Source: Earliella scabrosa (lineage: Eukaryota; Basidiomycota; Agaricomycetes; Polyporales; Polyporaceae). Taken from it: a stretch of 64,000 nt of DNA. A model generated the notes under the pieces. That model saw only the letters and a program-made list of their open reading frames with translations, did not search any database and had not been told where the DNA came from. The stretch spans positions 1,364,001 through 1,428,000 of the forward strand of contig JABYQQ010000014.1 of the NCBI GenBank assembly GCA_022605405.1. The letters are read 5' to 3'. A program made the translations under genes and the position numbers. Positions 1 to 12,395 of the stretch are shown here, one piece after another. Numbering within the stretch: the stretch's first letter is position 1; each line of letters begins with the position of its first letter.

Positions 1-3000
1 CCTGCTTGCCCTCTTCAATATGCCCGTACTTGCCCTCCCAGAACGTCAGCAACTTGATAGACGGGTTCTTCACCGGATCTTCCGTCGCAGCAGCAGTACG
101 CAGCCGCTCGAGCCACGCGCGTACGGGTAGCTCCTCGAATCGGAGACCGGCTTCGCGAAGGATGGGCAGCAGGTCGCGAGTCCAGTGAATGGGGTGCGGG
201 TTGATCACGTTGTAAACCTCTGCGGGAGCAACGTCTGAGGCATCTCTTTCATCGGCAGCGGCATAGAAACCGACACCGATCTCGACGCACGCCTTCGCAA
301 CGACGTCGACAGGTAGCCAGCGCACCCACTCGTCGAGCGCGGGTAGCGCGCCTAGCGTCACCGCCGTGTGTAGCATCAGCGGCCATGCCTCCGTCGTATT
401 CCACACGCCGTGCGTCGTGTCGCCGACGATCTGGCCGATGCGTAGAACTCGAGCATTGAACCTCCCTCCTCCTTCCATTCCCTGCTGAGAGGCGGCAGCC
501 CGCGCGCATAGATGCTCCGCTACCAGCTTCGACTGCGCGTAGCCAATGCTTTGCGCGCACGCGAGGCTGGGAGGGAGAGACTCCGTAATGGTCACCGCAG
601 CATCCAGCTTCTTGCTTCCCGAGGACAGATAGCGCGCAGTGTTGAATACGGTGCTGACGCTCGAGCAGAAGCTGAACTGTGCCGGCCGCTCCGCCCGCAC
701 ACTCAGGCACAGATCGAGCAGGTGGCGCACGCCGACCACGCAGTCGGCGATGAAACTGCGCAGCTGTAGATTGAAATTTACCGCCCATGCGCAGTGCACG
801 ACAGCGCTGAGCTCGGTGCGCAATTTGTCGAGCACTTGGGCGTCGAGCCCGAGGTCAGGACGGGAAAGGTCGGAGGGCAGCGCGATGATCTTGGCTTGCG
901 AGGAAGCGGGGAGAGTGGACCAGAGGCGGCGAGCCTGAAGGGAGGCGGTTACGCGGGCGTGCGCCACGGTGGGGTAGGCGGCGCGGACAAGGCAATAGAC
1001 TTTGTGGACCTGGGGAAGCAAGCCGAGCTGGGCAGCGATGTGAGCGCCCAGAGAACCGGTGGCGCCGGTGATGAGCTGCGAAGAGGGTGGTTAGTACGTT
1101 CGAAGTGTGACAGGGGAACAAATAAGGACTGACCACGTAGTCGCCCTCAACCTGCCTGGGCTGCGGCACGTGCTGTGGGAAATTGGCGGAGTATTGCTCG
1201 ATGAGGGCCTGCATCTCATCGTCCTTCGGCACTTGACTGGCATCCTCGCCGACGCGCAGTGCGTATAGATAGCTCGCCCAGGACGCGACGCTGGGGTAGT
1301 CAAAGACGCAATTGAGCCCAAGGGTGTGGCCCCCCAGATCGAGCTTCTTGACGAATGCGGTGCGCAGGCGCATCGTGTGCAGTGAGTCCATGCCTAGACC
1401 AAAGAAGTCCTGGTCATCCGTCAAGAGTATGGGTTCGGCAAGGTTCATGATGGAGACAACCTCAGAGCGAATGAAGTCGCGCAGCTGGGACTCGGAGAGT
1501 GCGATGACCTCGCTCTCCTCGACTTTCACCTCGTACATGGCGTCGATTTGGCTGGCGAACTGCTTGTAGAAAGCTTGGCGGACGACCGTGCCCTTGTCAG
1601 TAACACGGTACTGCGCATCAGCGGGTAGCAGCAGCACCATGTCACGGTCGACCTTTGCGTAGGCAGGAAGCGTCGCGTGCGCCGGCTCGATGGCTTTGAA
1701 AACGGCGTCGATGACTTCATCGTCGGATACTCTCTCACTGTACTCCTTGGCGCACACGAGGGCGAGTCCTAGACGGGCCTTGCCGGCGCCGAACATCACG
1801 GCCTCGTCGACAAGTGGGCACTGGCGGGCGGCACCCTCTAGTTGCAGCGGGTTCGCCTTCTCGCCGTTGTTGAGCGTCAGGGTGTCGTCGAGGCGGCAGT
1901 AGTATTTCCATGCATCAGGAAGCGTCGGGTGCTTGGTGAAGCAGTCCTTGGTCGCATACGCGCCGTCGGACCTGTTCGACATCACCTTGGGCGGCCAGCC
2001 GTCGAGGCAGACGCATTCATACAGCCCCTCGCCACGATCTTCAAAGCGTAGGAACGGCTTAATAGCCGGGGACACCCGTAGGTAGTCCCAGCCGTCATCG
2101 CTGGCGGGCCGGAAGGACGTCATCAGCTGGCCCGTCTCGGTGCTGCCGTAATGGCTCACGAGGTTAACACCGGCGGCCGTGAGACGATGCCCTAGCGCGT
2201 CCGGGCAGGACGACCCGCCAAACATGACAATCTTGAATTGTGAGAGCAGATCGGCACCCTCCTGCGTCTCAGCAAGCAGGTTGAGCACGTAGGGCACGGC
2301 GTAGAATATCTCGAAGTCGTGGGCGCGGATAATGTCCATGAGGTACTGTTTCGTCAGGGGCAGGGCCGCGTTGTACAGATGGATCTGTTTGCGTGAGACG
2401 ATGGCGCGGAATAGTGAGCTGATGCCATGGGCATGGAAGAGCGGCAATGTGATGAATCCGCGCATGTTCATGTTGTTCGAGTAATTCGTGAGTACTGCCC
2501 GGTGCGTCAGGAAAATGGGTTTGGGGAGTCCGGTGGAGCCTGATGAGTGGATTATCCAGGCTACGTGGTCCTGCTCGGCCAGGGGGTCCAGTGCTTGATC
2601 CAACCGCGTGCCGACTGGGTCAGAGTCGCTCGGCGGGCGGCTATAGACGTCTGGTCCAGCCATGGGTATGATGGTCAGGTCGCGCGCATTGTCGCGCTGA
2701 AGGGTTGCGGCTACGTCGGCGAACTGCGGCGCCACGACCATGTACCGCGACTCGGTTGCACGTAGCAGCGAGATGTGCGCTTCGTGCGAGATGCGCGTAG
2801 ACATATGCATGACCGTGTGTCCCAGCTTGCTCAGCGATAGCATCGTCACTAGGTAGTCGAGATTCGACGGCCCCAGCATTCCCACCACCGACGGCTTCTG
2901 CGACGAGCTTGATCGCCGTGGGATCAGCGGAGAGTACGCTGTGATCGCGGTGCGCCAGGCGAAGATGTCCAGCTGTCGCGGTGTATAATCGACGTAGTTG

Positions 3001-3203
3001 ATGCCGTGCAACGGATATGAGACCAGCGGCAGGTCAGGATCTGTCTGCGAACGGCTGCGCATAAGCTCGTCCACCGTCCGAGGCTCGGCGGGCGTCACAA
3101 TGTCCACATCGGCAAGTACACTGGGTACTTCCGTCCTGATCTCCGGCCCATACGAAGCCTGGAGCGGCTTGTCTGGCGACGAGGGGGAAATGACTGACAG
3201 CAT
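1..3203 (-). CDS. NRPS-like adenylate-forming reductase (A-T-R), 3' partial
   Basis: It activates a carboxylic acid as AMP ester, loads it on a phosphopantetheine arm and reduces it with NAD(P)H. The substrate cannot be read from sequence. Exons are 3203-1134 and 1075-1, with one 58-nt intron (1076-1133) containing a CTAAC-type branch site. The adenylation domain covers about residues 30-560 and has SSGSTGLPKP (A3), HYGSTETG (A5) and NNGEKANPLQLEGA (A10). The carrier domain has GLGMDSLH with the attachment Ser near residue 606. The reductase domain starts right after the intron with LITGATGSLGAHIAAQL and carries a YAQSK (YxxxK) motif, so it looks catalytically intact. About 1,048 residues lie in the window. 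The family is roughly 1,000-1,100 aa, so little is missing. No tailoring genes lie on the right side. Confidence 0.92.
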
Positions 3204-3909
3204 TGCTGTAAGGTTGGGAGAGGAGAGGTAGATAGGAGAGGTAGGGACGATGGTGTGAGAGTTACGGATTGCAGCAGGGAGGCGCCCCAGAGTTTAAATT
3301 TATCAACGACCTGGTATTGATAGAACGTCATACTAGGTTGTCTGACGGACGGCCCGTTAAAGGTGGGGAGTCGCCAGACCAGCCGGGAGCTCTGCACGGC
3401 ATGAATGAAGTAGTACTAGAATCAGAACACAATGCGCATTCAAACTATCGGAGAACTATACTTACTCGTGACTAGTACCGCCGACATGTTCCCTGAGTCA
3501 ATGCTGGTTGGGCTGTGAGGTGTGCTCGCTTGGCCGGCTCCAGAGACGATGGTAAGTAGTACAAGACTACAAGTACAAGGATGACTCTCGTCCGAGTCGA
3601 CCTCGTCACCATGGGACAGAGCTTGGCGCTTGGATGACTAAGCAGTCCGTATTGTGTTCAACAGACGCCTGTCTCGACTCTCTGGAGCTTGCCGACAGGT
3701 CAGAGCAGTCACGGTGAGCGGGGGAATTCATGGTGAACCTCGAATCCTGCTACGCATTCACTGATGCACTGACGACATGCTCTCTGCTAGCAGACTGTTT
3801 GTTAGGCTATTTCTGCCTTTATGCCAAACTTGGAACGAGGTGCCAACTCCACATCCGATTCGCCGACAACTTCGTACTAGTACCACTCGCAATCCCCACT
3901 CGCAAATTC
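3204..3909. other. Intergenic, divergent promoters
   Basis: This is noncoding DNA between the reductase (minus) and the F-box gene (plus). An open frame from 3730 runs into the F-box gene and could extend its N-terminus. I saw no repeat or RNA gene. Confidence 0.5.
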
Positions 3910-5892
3910 ATGTTCCGCGATGCACGTGAGTGTGCGTATGTTTTGTATGTGAGTCGGTGGACTGACACCGATGACCAGGCTGGAGGACATCAATGCAGAT
4001 GTGTTTCTACTCATTGCCTATGAACTGAAGGGCAAGCGGAGAGCTCTTCAAAAACTCTCCTCGTGCTCTCGCACGATCCGTGATCTCGTCGCCCCCGTGT
4101 TATTTGCACGCTGTAAGGGTGGCAGAAAAATACCCCCTCCTTACATACGACGGTACGCTCGGTGAGTACAGTGCTTATCGCATTTAAACACAGTGCTTAC
4201 GTGCTCTCAGACATCTGACCCACATGGGGAACGTGGACTGTGGCCCGAGTCTCTCCAATCTCGAGCGGGTGTTGGACAGTCTACCAGCCCTGACATCCAT
4301 ACGTTTCGACGAGGCTGATCGCATTTCGTGCGACGCAATCAAACTATGTCTGGCTCGCACCACGATCAAGACACTCTCTTTCGGACCACGTGCAACGTTT
4401 ACCCGCGTCGAACCGTACTCTGTGGACGAATTCTCCACAACGTCCTGTATCTCATTGACGGCATTTGCCTATCAGATGCCACTATGGCGGGAACAGCTCA
4501 ACAAGAAGAGGGGCAAGCTGGGTCCACGGAACCTGAGCGAGATGTACTCTCGTGAAGCTGCGTGTCTGGCAGCTCTCGTCCCCGCACTGAACGCGACAGT
4601 CCGACATCTCACCCTACCAATGGAATCCGCACCCATTACCTCCATGGCAGAAATGGCGTGGCCGCGTTTGACCGACCTCTCGATCTACGGTCGGTATCTG
4701 AATCAGTCACAGGTGGACTCCCTACCCCTTCTTCTTTCCTCCCTACATCACTTGCGAAGACTCTCCATCACGATCTGCCGCGATGACACAATCGGCAGGG
4801 CCCCCATCCTCGGACCCACGACACCAGACGAATCAGTACTATCCGGACTCGAGTCGCTCACAGTTGCTCATCCCGATCCCATGGATGCGATTTTCGCCGT
4901 CAGCACCGCTGATCTCACTCGCCTATCCATCCGCGACTGGCCGCGATACTACAATGGCTTGGGTGGCGGCCGTCGCTACGAAGACGAGTTGTGGGATGCC
5001 CCGTTGCTCTCTCCAAACGAGTGCTTGGCCATACTCAAACGTATGGAGATGCCCCTGCTCTCAAGCCTCGAACTGGTGTACATGGTCGACAAAGCCGACG
5101 CCGACAACGAGCTCCTGAGCTATGTCACGTCCTCCTTCCCGAAATTGTCCCATCTGGAGGTCCACCGCTACCGCGCCGACCGAGAAGAGGCTGTGGCGCA
5201 TGTAAGTCCGCCACAGTTCGTTACGTTCATACCACTCTACTCACTTTCTCATCGCACAGACGCACATCGCAGAGCTGCTAGCCGCTGCAACATCGTTGCG
5301 CACCGTTCACCTCAACCTCGATTTCCCCGACGACCATGGACCGTATTGCAGCGAGCCCTCGGAGCGCAAAGCGTGGTACCCCACATTTCAGCAGCTTGGC
5401 TGGGAGGTTGTGGATGTCATGCAGCGCTGCCCCCTCCTGGAATACGTTGGACTGCTCTACCACGGCATGCCTGGCACAACATGGGCCGAGTTCCATCCCC
5501 CGCGTTGCGCGGAACCGCGTCTAGTGTTGCAGTATGACGAAGCACATCGGTACGTTGCCATTGACATCCGAGTCCTTCTTCTATCAGCGTGAAGTTGGCA
5601 CTCATGCCACCGAACTAGGGATTCGGAGCTCCTGCCATACTCGGATTGGTACATCAACAGGACCATCAATGAATTGGGGCCCGATGTGCCGTGTACGTGG
5701 CGTAACACCTTGTGCGGGTGTTCACCCAACTGACCCTCCCCTTACAGGATCCCCTGGGCCTGGCATAGCGAACAGAACAGCATCCACACGCCTTGGGGAC
5801 GTTCGAGCACCTTCGCCAGGAAGGCGGTGTATGTCTCCGTTACCCACGCATCGCACAAGCGCAGCTGGGGGAAGACGGTTGGAGGTCAATGA
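3910..5892 (+). CDS. F-box/LRR-type protein, lineage A
   Basis: A likely substrate-recognition subunit of an SCF ubiquitin ligase; the target is unknown. The model has exons 3910-3935, 3979-4161, 4211-5201, 5260-5549, 5619-5690 and 5748-5892 (568 aa). The F-box lies near the N-terminus (LEDINADVFLLIAYEL, then LQKLSSCSRTIRDLVAP). It is followed by degenerate leucine-rich segments, a conserved block RTVHLNLDFPDDHGPYC and a C-terminal block ending HSEQNSIHTPW. Intron positions and protein match the minus-strand gene at 32332-34312, so the two are paralogs. The start is uncertain: the 43-nt first intron is short, and an upstream in-frame start at 3730 would lengthen the protein. The F-box call rests on pattern and paralogy. 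Confidence 0.72.
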
Positions 5893-6065
5893 CCATCCGA
5901 GGCATCTCTCTTTAAGCGCGGGGTCCTGGATCGCACACTTCGGCATGGAGACCATTGACCATTACCCTGGTATACCTACATGCATTAGATGAACATATAT
6001 CTGCACGTTCCACGCGTGCTCTATGTAGTTTGCTCTGTCATGAACCAAGAACGTCACCACGCGCT

Positions 6066-8086
6066 CTAACGGCGCTTCCCGATGACCTTAACGAACGCAG
6101 CCTTGACCACCACCGCAGCCTTCTCGCAGTCCTTGCGCGAGAGCGCGGCCGTGATCGCAAGCCGGATGCTCGGGCGGACGTCGATGAGCTCCTGGCCGCG
6201 CAGGCGCTTCGCGCGCGTGATCAGCACGCCCTGTTGCAGCGCCTCCTCTACGATGTCCTGCAGCAGCTTCTCTTCGAGCTCGACGTTGAACTGCGGAGGG
6301 TCGCGCGGCTTGACGGAGAGCGGGTTGGACGGCTTCCCGGGCGAGGAAGTGTTCTCCTTCGGGATCTGGAGCGTCGGCCAGCGGATTTGGAGGTGGATGG
6401 TCGCGCTGGCGGGATGAGATGGGATAGTGATGCAGTCGACGCGGTCGAGAATGGCGCGTACGGCGCGGACATTCTCGTGCAGAGTGGTCAAGAGTGAAGG
6501 CGTGTTGCGGAGGAGGCTGATCCCCTCGGACGCTGCGCCTGCGAGGGCAGCCGGCATTGCAGCAGAGAAAACAAAAGAAGTGCCGTTGATGCGCTGTTGG
6601 CAGACTTAGCGCGTGTAGAGGACGGGGTATTGGACCAGCTTTACCTGATGGTTCACGACGATGTGGGAGCCAGCACAGAAGCCACCGCAGGCCGCGAGAC
6701 CAGTTGCAAGGGAACCGACAAGCATATCGACCTCGGATGCCTAGGATGTGACTCAGAAGGGTGTGCGTTACATTTCATGGGGGAATCGCTTACAGGCACG
6801 TTGTACAATTCCGTCAAGCCGCGGCCTGTGCGACCAACGCTGCCAAACGAGATGCTTTCGTCTAGGATCAATCGGTACTTGTACTTCTTCTTGAGCTCAA
6901 CCTGCGGAATATGAGCTAACGCGGTCCATGAGGCGCAAGATGCACGTACGAGCTTGGGAAGGTCGGACATGGCGCCGTCATGGTCGAAGATGCCTTCCGT
7001 AACGATGAACCGGCGAGTCAAAGGCGCCTTGCGCTTCCTCCTCTCCTTCTCCACGGTCTCAAGAACATGTTCCAAGCTGTCCATGTCGTTGTGATCGTAC
7101 CATCTGATGGTGCAGCGCGAGATCTGGAGACCTTTCTGGATGGCAAAGTTGACACCACGATCCGCGACAATCACGTCCCCGCGCTTCGCGAATGCCGGAA
7201 TGACAGAACTGATCGTCGAGAATGCCTGGGAGTATATAATGGACGCTTCGGTACCCAAAAAGTCGGCAATGTCCTGCTCCAGCTTGATGTGAATATCTAG
7301 AGTGCCCGTCAGCGTCCATGTCGTGCGGAGAGCCAAGGGCACGTATTGGATACACGTCAACTGAGAACGTCAACGACTCTGCCGTGATTACAGACTTGCG
7401 AAAGAGAGGAAGGGTGCAAGTATAAGTATACGGGATGTGCCCAGCTCACCTTGAGTACCATAGAAACCCGGGGGACCGCAGCTCCCAAGACCGTAGTTCC
7501 GAACTATCTCAACAGCAGAGGCCTTGATATCCTCGTTTCCAGTGAGTCCGGTGAAGTTATAGCTCGCTAGGTTAATGACGGTCTTGTTCGGCGCGATCTT
7601 GGGCTTGGGACCAGTGGGGCCAACGATGACCGGGACGGACGCCAGGTCAGCTTGTTCCTCAGCAGTGAGAGGTTGTGCCAGAGGCTCCGGAGTCCATTCT
7701 TCCACGAGCTCGTCGATTTCCTGCAGCGAAAGACGCGTGACGAGAGATGCGTGAGGATGACAGCGACCAATGAACAGACCGAGACATACCTTCTCGTCGA
7801 ACTGGATGAAGTGCTTGCCAGACTGGTCACCACGCGTACGGGACTGTAGAAGAGTCCGAATGGCGAATATGATCAGGATAACCTCGAGCACGGTCCGCCC
7901 GGGGTCGTTCTGGTGCGAGGACTTGACATAACGCGCGACGACGGCCGAGCCAGGGATCTTAAAGAAGTTGGTCTCGAGCGTTGCGTACGAGCGGGAGAGG
8001 AAGGTGAAGAGCAGCTCGAGGCTTTGCGAAGAGCTGCTCATCGTGGCCGTCGTGGAGATCGTGTCCGTCGCCGTCGCCGTCGTCAC
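6066..8086 (-). CDS. LCB1: Serine palmitoyltransferase subunit 1 (LCB1)
   Basis: The regulatory subunit of serine palmitoyltransferase in the ER membrane, which condenses serine and palmitoyl-CoA in the first step of sphingolipid synthesis. Exons are 8086-7790, 7720-7450, 7296-6950, 6901-6794, 6740-6645 and 6593-6066, giving 548 aa with every phase consistent. Seen: an N-terminal membrane segment ([15 protein letters not shown]), [52 protein letters not shown], and [19 protein letters not shown]. In that last block the catalytic subunit LCB2 carries the PLP lysine; it is absent here, as expected for LCB1. An alternative start lies at 8041. Intron 2 is unusually long (153 nt). The gene is divergent from the one at 8231. 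Confidence 0.95.
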
Positions 8087-8230
8087 GAGTCGTGCTGGTC
8101 GTGGTCGGAAGAGAAGAGGGGCTCTTGGGAAACGCCGACGGCATTGCCGGTTCTTGACGCACGCGCTTGTTTCATCCTCATCCTCAACGTCCGCGACGGC
8201 GAGCAGAGCCTCGCGCTCGCCGAAGCAACC
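8087..8230. promoter_or_regulatory. 144-bp shared divergent promoter
   Basis: The start codons of LCB1 (minus) and the coiled-coil protein gene (plus) are only 144 bp apart, so both promoters and 5' leaders must fit here or overlap. No clear TATA box was seen. Confidence 0.55.
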
Positions 8231-10676
8231 ATGACCTCGCCCTCACACCGCAGCTCGGCATCGATGTCGACGACAAACCTCGTCCCCCCAGGTGGTGGCC
8301 CTCCGCAACACCGACGCATGTCGCTCCCGCCCCCGCCTTCGCCGCTTAACTTGGTGAGAACCCCTGTTATCGCACCTTGCGAGTCGTGTTCGACGCGTTG
8401 ATTGCCGTTCTGCCCAGCCGGAGCCAGTTCACGGAAACAGGAGACCCCCTTCGCCCCTCCGAAACGGGTTCGCCATCGATCCGCACACCGGGCAGGTCAG
8501 CGACGCCTCCTCCGCCCACCCGTCGGAGGAGTCCCACAACAGCCATCAGTGGGGTCAACGTCCCACGTCCCCCACTCCATCGGTCACCCAGTTTGCGGCC
8601 AACTTCGCACAACGAGTCGGGTCGTTGATGAGCAACATGAGCTCCCGATCGCCTGGACTTCCCACGGACGAAGAGCTCGAGGCGGAGGCGGAGAGGGAGC
8701 GCGAGCGGAGCAGGAGAGAGGCAGAACGAATCATCGCACGGGAGGCTGAGGAACGTCGGGCTGTCGAGGAGCGCGTCATGGCCATGCTGCAGAACGAGCC
8801 TGAATCCCTTCGTCCTCCGCCGGCTAGGTCTCAGACTATGCCAGTCACTCCTCCTTCTCCGTCGTCATCGCAGAAGGACGGGGGCTGGTGGTCGCTTGCC
8901 AAGCAGAAGCTCACGCCGACAAAGGAGCCCCTCACACCCGCCCAGCAGATCATACACGAGACCAAGGCACGCGACAAAGAGATGGAGAAAGAGAAGAAGA
9001 AACTCGAGAAGAGGCAGAAGAGCAAGGACTGGCCTACCACACCCGAAGGCAAGTTCGAGGATCCAGCCTTCATCAAGCTCGGGCTTGCCGCACCGCCTGG
9101 TCGGCCTGTCTCTGCAGCACCGTCCTCGCCTTCTCCCATGCCTCGTGGTTCTATCAGCACCCCTCCTAGCCTTGCTGCGTCGCCAATGCGCGGAGCTGAC
9201 TCAGAGCAGGAAGGTGCTTCCCCATCTCGCGCACCCCCACCTCTCTACGCGCAATTCAACGCGCAGGGCGCACTTGACATCCCGGGTACGCTCCTTACTA
9301 TCACCAGGCGCTTCGAGAAACTCGAGAAATGGACTGTGAGCCATGTTCGCGCCCTCGAGGAGCGTATGGACGACGTGGAACGCTGGCTCGTAGAGAAAGA
9401 ACGCGAGAAGGAGGAGTCCCATGGCGGTGTCTCGGACGGCGCCCTCAGCGAGATCAGGGAGGAGATGGCAGAACTGCAAGGTCGCATTGGTGAGTTGGGC
9501 CGCGAGATGGCGAAGATGGTGACCGCTCCGGGCAACCTTGCGTCGGGTCCCGGACGCAATGCTGCTACCATCGCCAGGGCTCCCTCGACGAGCTCCTCTA
9601 TCGCCGTACAATCCATCTCAAGGAGCGTCACGAGCCCACCTCGTTCAACGCCTCCCAAGGTTCACGGCACGACCAGTCCCACCACCACCCCTGTTCCCTC
9701 CAACAACCGTTCCTCCCGCACACGCCTGCCATACCCTACAGGCGACTACGCCTCTCCTCCTGACTCGACAATCTTGGGTCAAGGACCCTTCTCTCCGACG
9801 AACTCACCTCCTGCATCTTTGACGTCCGCGACAAAGGCACGCCACATGTCCATCTCAGGGCTTCCCGCATCGGACCTGGACACGTTCTCTGCAGGGAATT
9901 CACCCTCCGGGCTACCGAGCAGCAAGTCAACAAACGGTGGCACCAGCCCAGGAGGCCTGCCTGCTCCAAACCTGCCCGCATGGAGACCGTCGAGCGCAAG
10001 CCCAACTCCGCGCAAACGGTACACCGTCGCGCTCGGCACGCAGATCATGGCCCGTGACCGTGACCGCAGTGATCGCGAGGACGCGCCGCGGCCGACCACG
10101 CCGCACTCGCGTTCGCAGTCGCGCACTGAGCTCGGCACCGCGTTCTTCTCCAGCTCGCCCGTCTCCGCGTCCTCCGCGCTGGACGACCCCTCGAGCGGGC
10201 AGAGCGCCGACGAGTCGGACGACCTCGGCGAGGAGACGATCGGCAAGGCATCAGGGCGGCACTTCAGTGGCGGGCTCGCGCCGCCCTCGAACACGACCTC
10301 GCCCACGTCTTCGCCCAATGGCGAGAGCAAGACCCCAGGCGGAGGGGGCGGGAGCAGGCGCGTGCGTCCGCAGTCCATGTATGCGCCCATGACGTCGCAG
10401 GCGATCTCTGCGCCGTCGCCGATCACGCCGCTCAACGTCCGTCTGCGCTCGCGCTCGACGGACCGCTTTGGACTTGGGCTGTCAGATTCGGGCACGGGGG
10501 CGCCTATTCCGCCTGTGACGCCGACGTCGGGCAAGTTCGTCGACCCGCTCGTCGTGCGCCGGCAGGCGAAGGAGGCGGCGAGCAATGGCGGGCCGCCACC
10601 GCCCAAGGCGCTCGTTGGCAAGCAGAAGGTGCCTGTGGGCGATCTCGTCGCGTTCTTCGACCAGGAGAAGGCATGA
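8231..10676 (+). CDS. Disordered coiled-coil protein of unknown function
   Basis: The model has exons 8231-8353 and 8418-10676 (793 aa). The 64-nt intron joins LNL to PEPVHG in frame, and the frame then runs unbroken to the stop. The protein is mostly low-complexity Ser/Pro/Thr-rich sequence. It has a charged helix near residues 145-190 (EAEAERERERSRREAERIIA), a second coiled coil near residues 390-455 (RRFEKLEKWTVSHVRALEER to GRIGELGREMAKM), and a short ordered-looking C-terminus, KVPVGDLVAFFDQEKA. I do not recognise the family. The layout (helix, long disordered linker, C-terminal motif) would suit a cytoskeletal or polarity scaffold, but that is inference. Divergent from LCB1. Confidence 0.82.
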
Positions 10677-11268
10677 CCGACGTGGATCCGAGAGGAGTGG
10701 GGTGAAGAGATTGGACAAGTTACGATACCGCGGGAGAAGTGCGTGTCCTGTTGCTACGATTCGTGAACATTGGTGAGCCGCGTTTTGACTGAGCTTGAGA
10801 GGAGGATGAGAATGATCGGTTTATGTCGTTCCCCGTGTACTGCGCTATGCGTTCCTGACGTGCGTCGAATGTGCTCATGCAGCTCTTGCCCGCTGTTGTT
10901 GCTGACTGCTTTCATCTCTCATGATCTGTTACGACTTGTGATGATTGTATGCTACTTTTGCTTTTTCTCGCCATTGTCGTCACATGCATCCATTCAGAAT
11001 CATAGGCAGACACGCGAACGAGAGTCAAGCAAGACCATCCACCAGTTTCCAATCCATTGAAGACGCTAACGATACAATCCGGTTGAACAAGGCATGAAAC
11101 ACACTAAAGCAGCATTGTATATACGGGGTTGTTGTGAGAGGGAATCAGTTGTGAGAGGGAATCAGATTAAGTAAAAGATCTAAAGGTGAGAAACCCGTTA
11201 GTGATGTTCAGCGACGCAAGCAGTGGCACTCACAATAAGGAAGATTAACGGGAATCGGCCTTTAGGCC
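10677..11268. other. Tail-to-tail intergenic region
   Basis: This is noncoding sequence between two convergent genes. It holds a perfect 17-bp tandem duplication (unit GTTGTGAGAGGGAATCA, about 11129-11163). Nothing else was seen. Confidence 0.5.
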
Positions 11269-12395
11269 TTAGGCAGTGGCAGCGGCCTTCTGCTCGACGA
11301 TCTCCATGGCCCGGCGCACCGCGCGCCACGCGATGTCGATGGACGTCCAGATGAGGTCGTCAACCATCCACAGCGCAATCATGTTCTGGTACGTGCCATG
11401 GATGCTCTTCGCGAGCCGGCAGAGGTCCAGCAGGGAGTACTCCGTCGAGAGCTCCTCCACGAGCGTGTCCTCGTCGACGTCCGCCGCTTCGCGGTGGCGG
11501 ATCACGTACCGGTGGTTCGCGGTGGGCAGCAGGAACGAGATGAAGCGCGACTTGAGGCGGTTGTACACAAAGTCCGCAACCGCGTCGAACTTCTCCGGGT
11601 AGGGCACCGCGAGGGGCACGACGGGCAGGCGGAGGACGGACAAGACCGCCTTGCCGGTGTCGCGGGGCACGAGCTTCGACGGCACCTCCTCGCGCGTCAT
11701 CGTGGGCAGGCGCGCGCAGTGCGCGGCCCAGATCACGCCGTGGGTGGGGTACATGGCGGTGATGCGCCGCTGGGACTCGTTGGGCCCGAGCTGGCGCGCG
11801 GCGGGGTTGCTGTTCGTCGTCGTGACGCGCGGGTAGACGGCGAAGACGTGGGTGTAGCACGCGCCGATGCGCGTGTCCTTTACAAGCACGTCGTACCGCG
11901 ACGGGAGGGCCGCCCTGGGGGGCTCGATGTCCACCGCAGCGGCGATGCCCATCAACCTTCGCGGCGTCTAGGTGAGGGATTGTGTGGCAACATGGGGGGC
12001 AGACCGACTTACTTGTACCCACAGTAGGTCCATCCGTCCCGGACCTGCCGCGCGGTGAGCCCACTGAAGGCTGGGTTGAGCATCGCGATGATCCCAAGAT
12101 CGATCTCGGGCATCGGGGGTCTCTCGAGGGTGGGAGGGAGCATCCGCCAGAACTGCGGGGCTACGAGAGGCCTTTCGGCGATGAAAGGGAATGCCATCGG
12201 TGGAGGGGGGCGAAGAGTGAGAGGGTCCTCAGTTGCCCTGGGGTCGGTGATGTAGTTCAGGGTATTATACGGCTGGGGTTTGCGTGCACGTTGTTTTGCA
12301 GACTGCACGAGGAGGCGAGTCAACGTAAGCCCCTTGCGGCACCCGGAAGCAGCCCAGGCACGATGTTTCGGCGTGCGATGACGGAGGTAGACCAT
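11269..12395 (-). CDS. Conserved basidiomycete protein, possibly Clp1-like
   Basis: Exons are 12395-12013 and 11956-11269. The 56-nt intron joins TYCGYK to LMGIAAAV in frame, giving 356 aa. A shorter start at 12197 (MAFPFIAERPL) is possible. A TATAAA box near 12505-12511 on this strand fits the upstream start. Notable segments are YPTHGVIWAAHCARLP and PVVPLAVPYPEKFDAVADF, followed by a helical C-terminus. The length is close to the 365 aa known for Coprinopsis Clp1, which acts in clamp-cell development downstream of mating-type genes, and the LP.VPL.VP.P.F pattern recalls Clp1-like proteins. This is recollection, not a search result, so the name is tentative. Confidence 0.6.

Noticed and set aside
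249..788. Separate minus-strand gene of 179 aa
   Set aside because: It is an alternative frame of the reductase domain, whose true frame is open across the same bases and carries the YxxxK motif.
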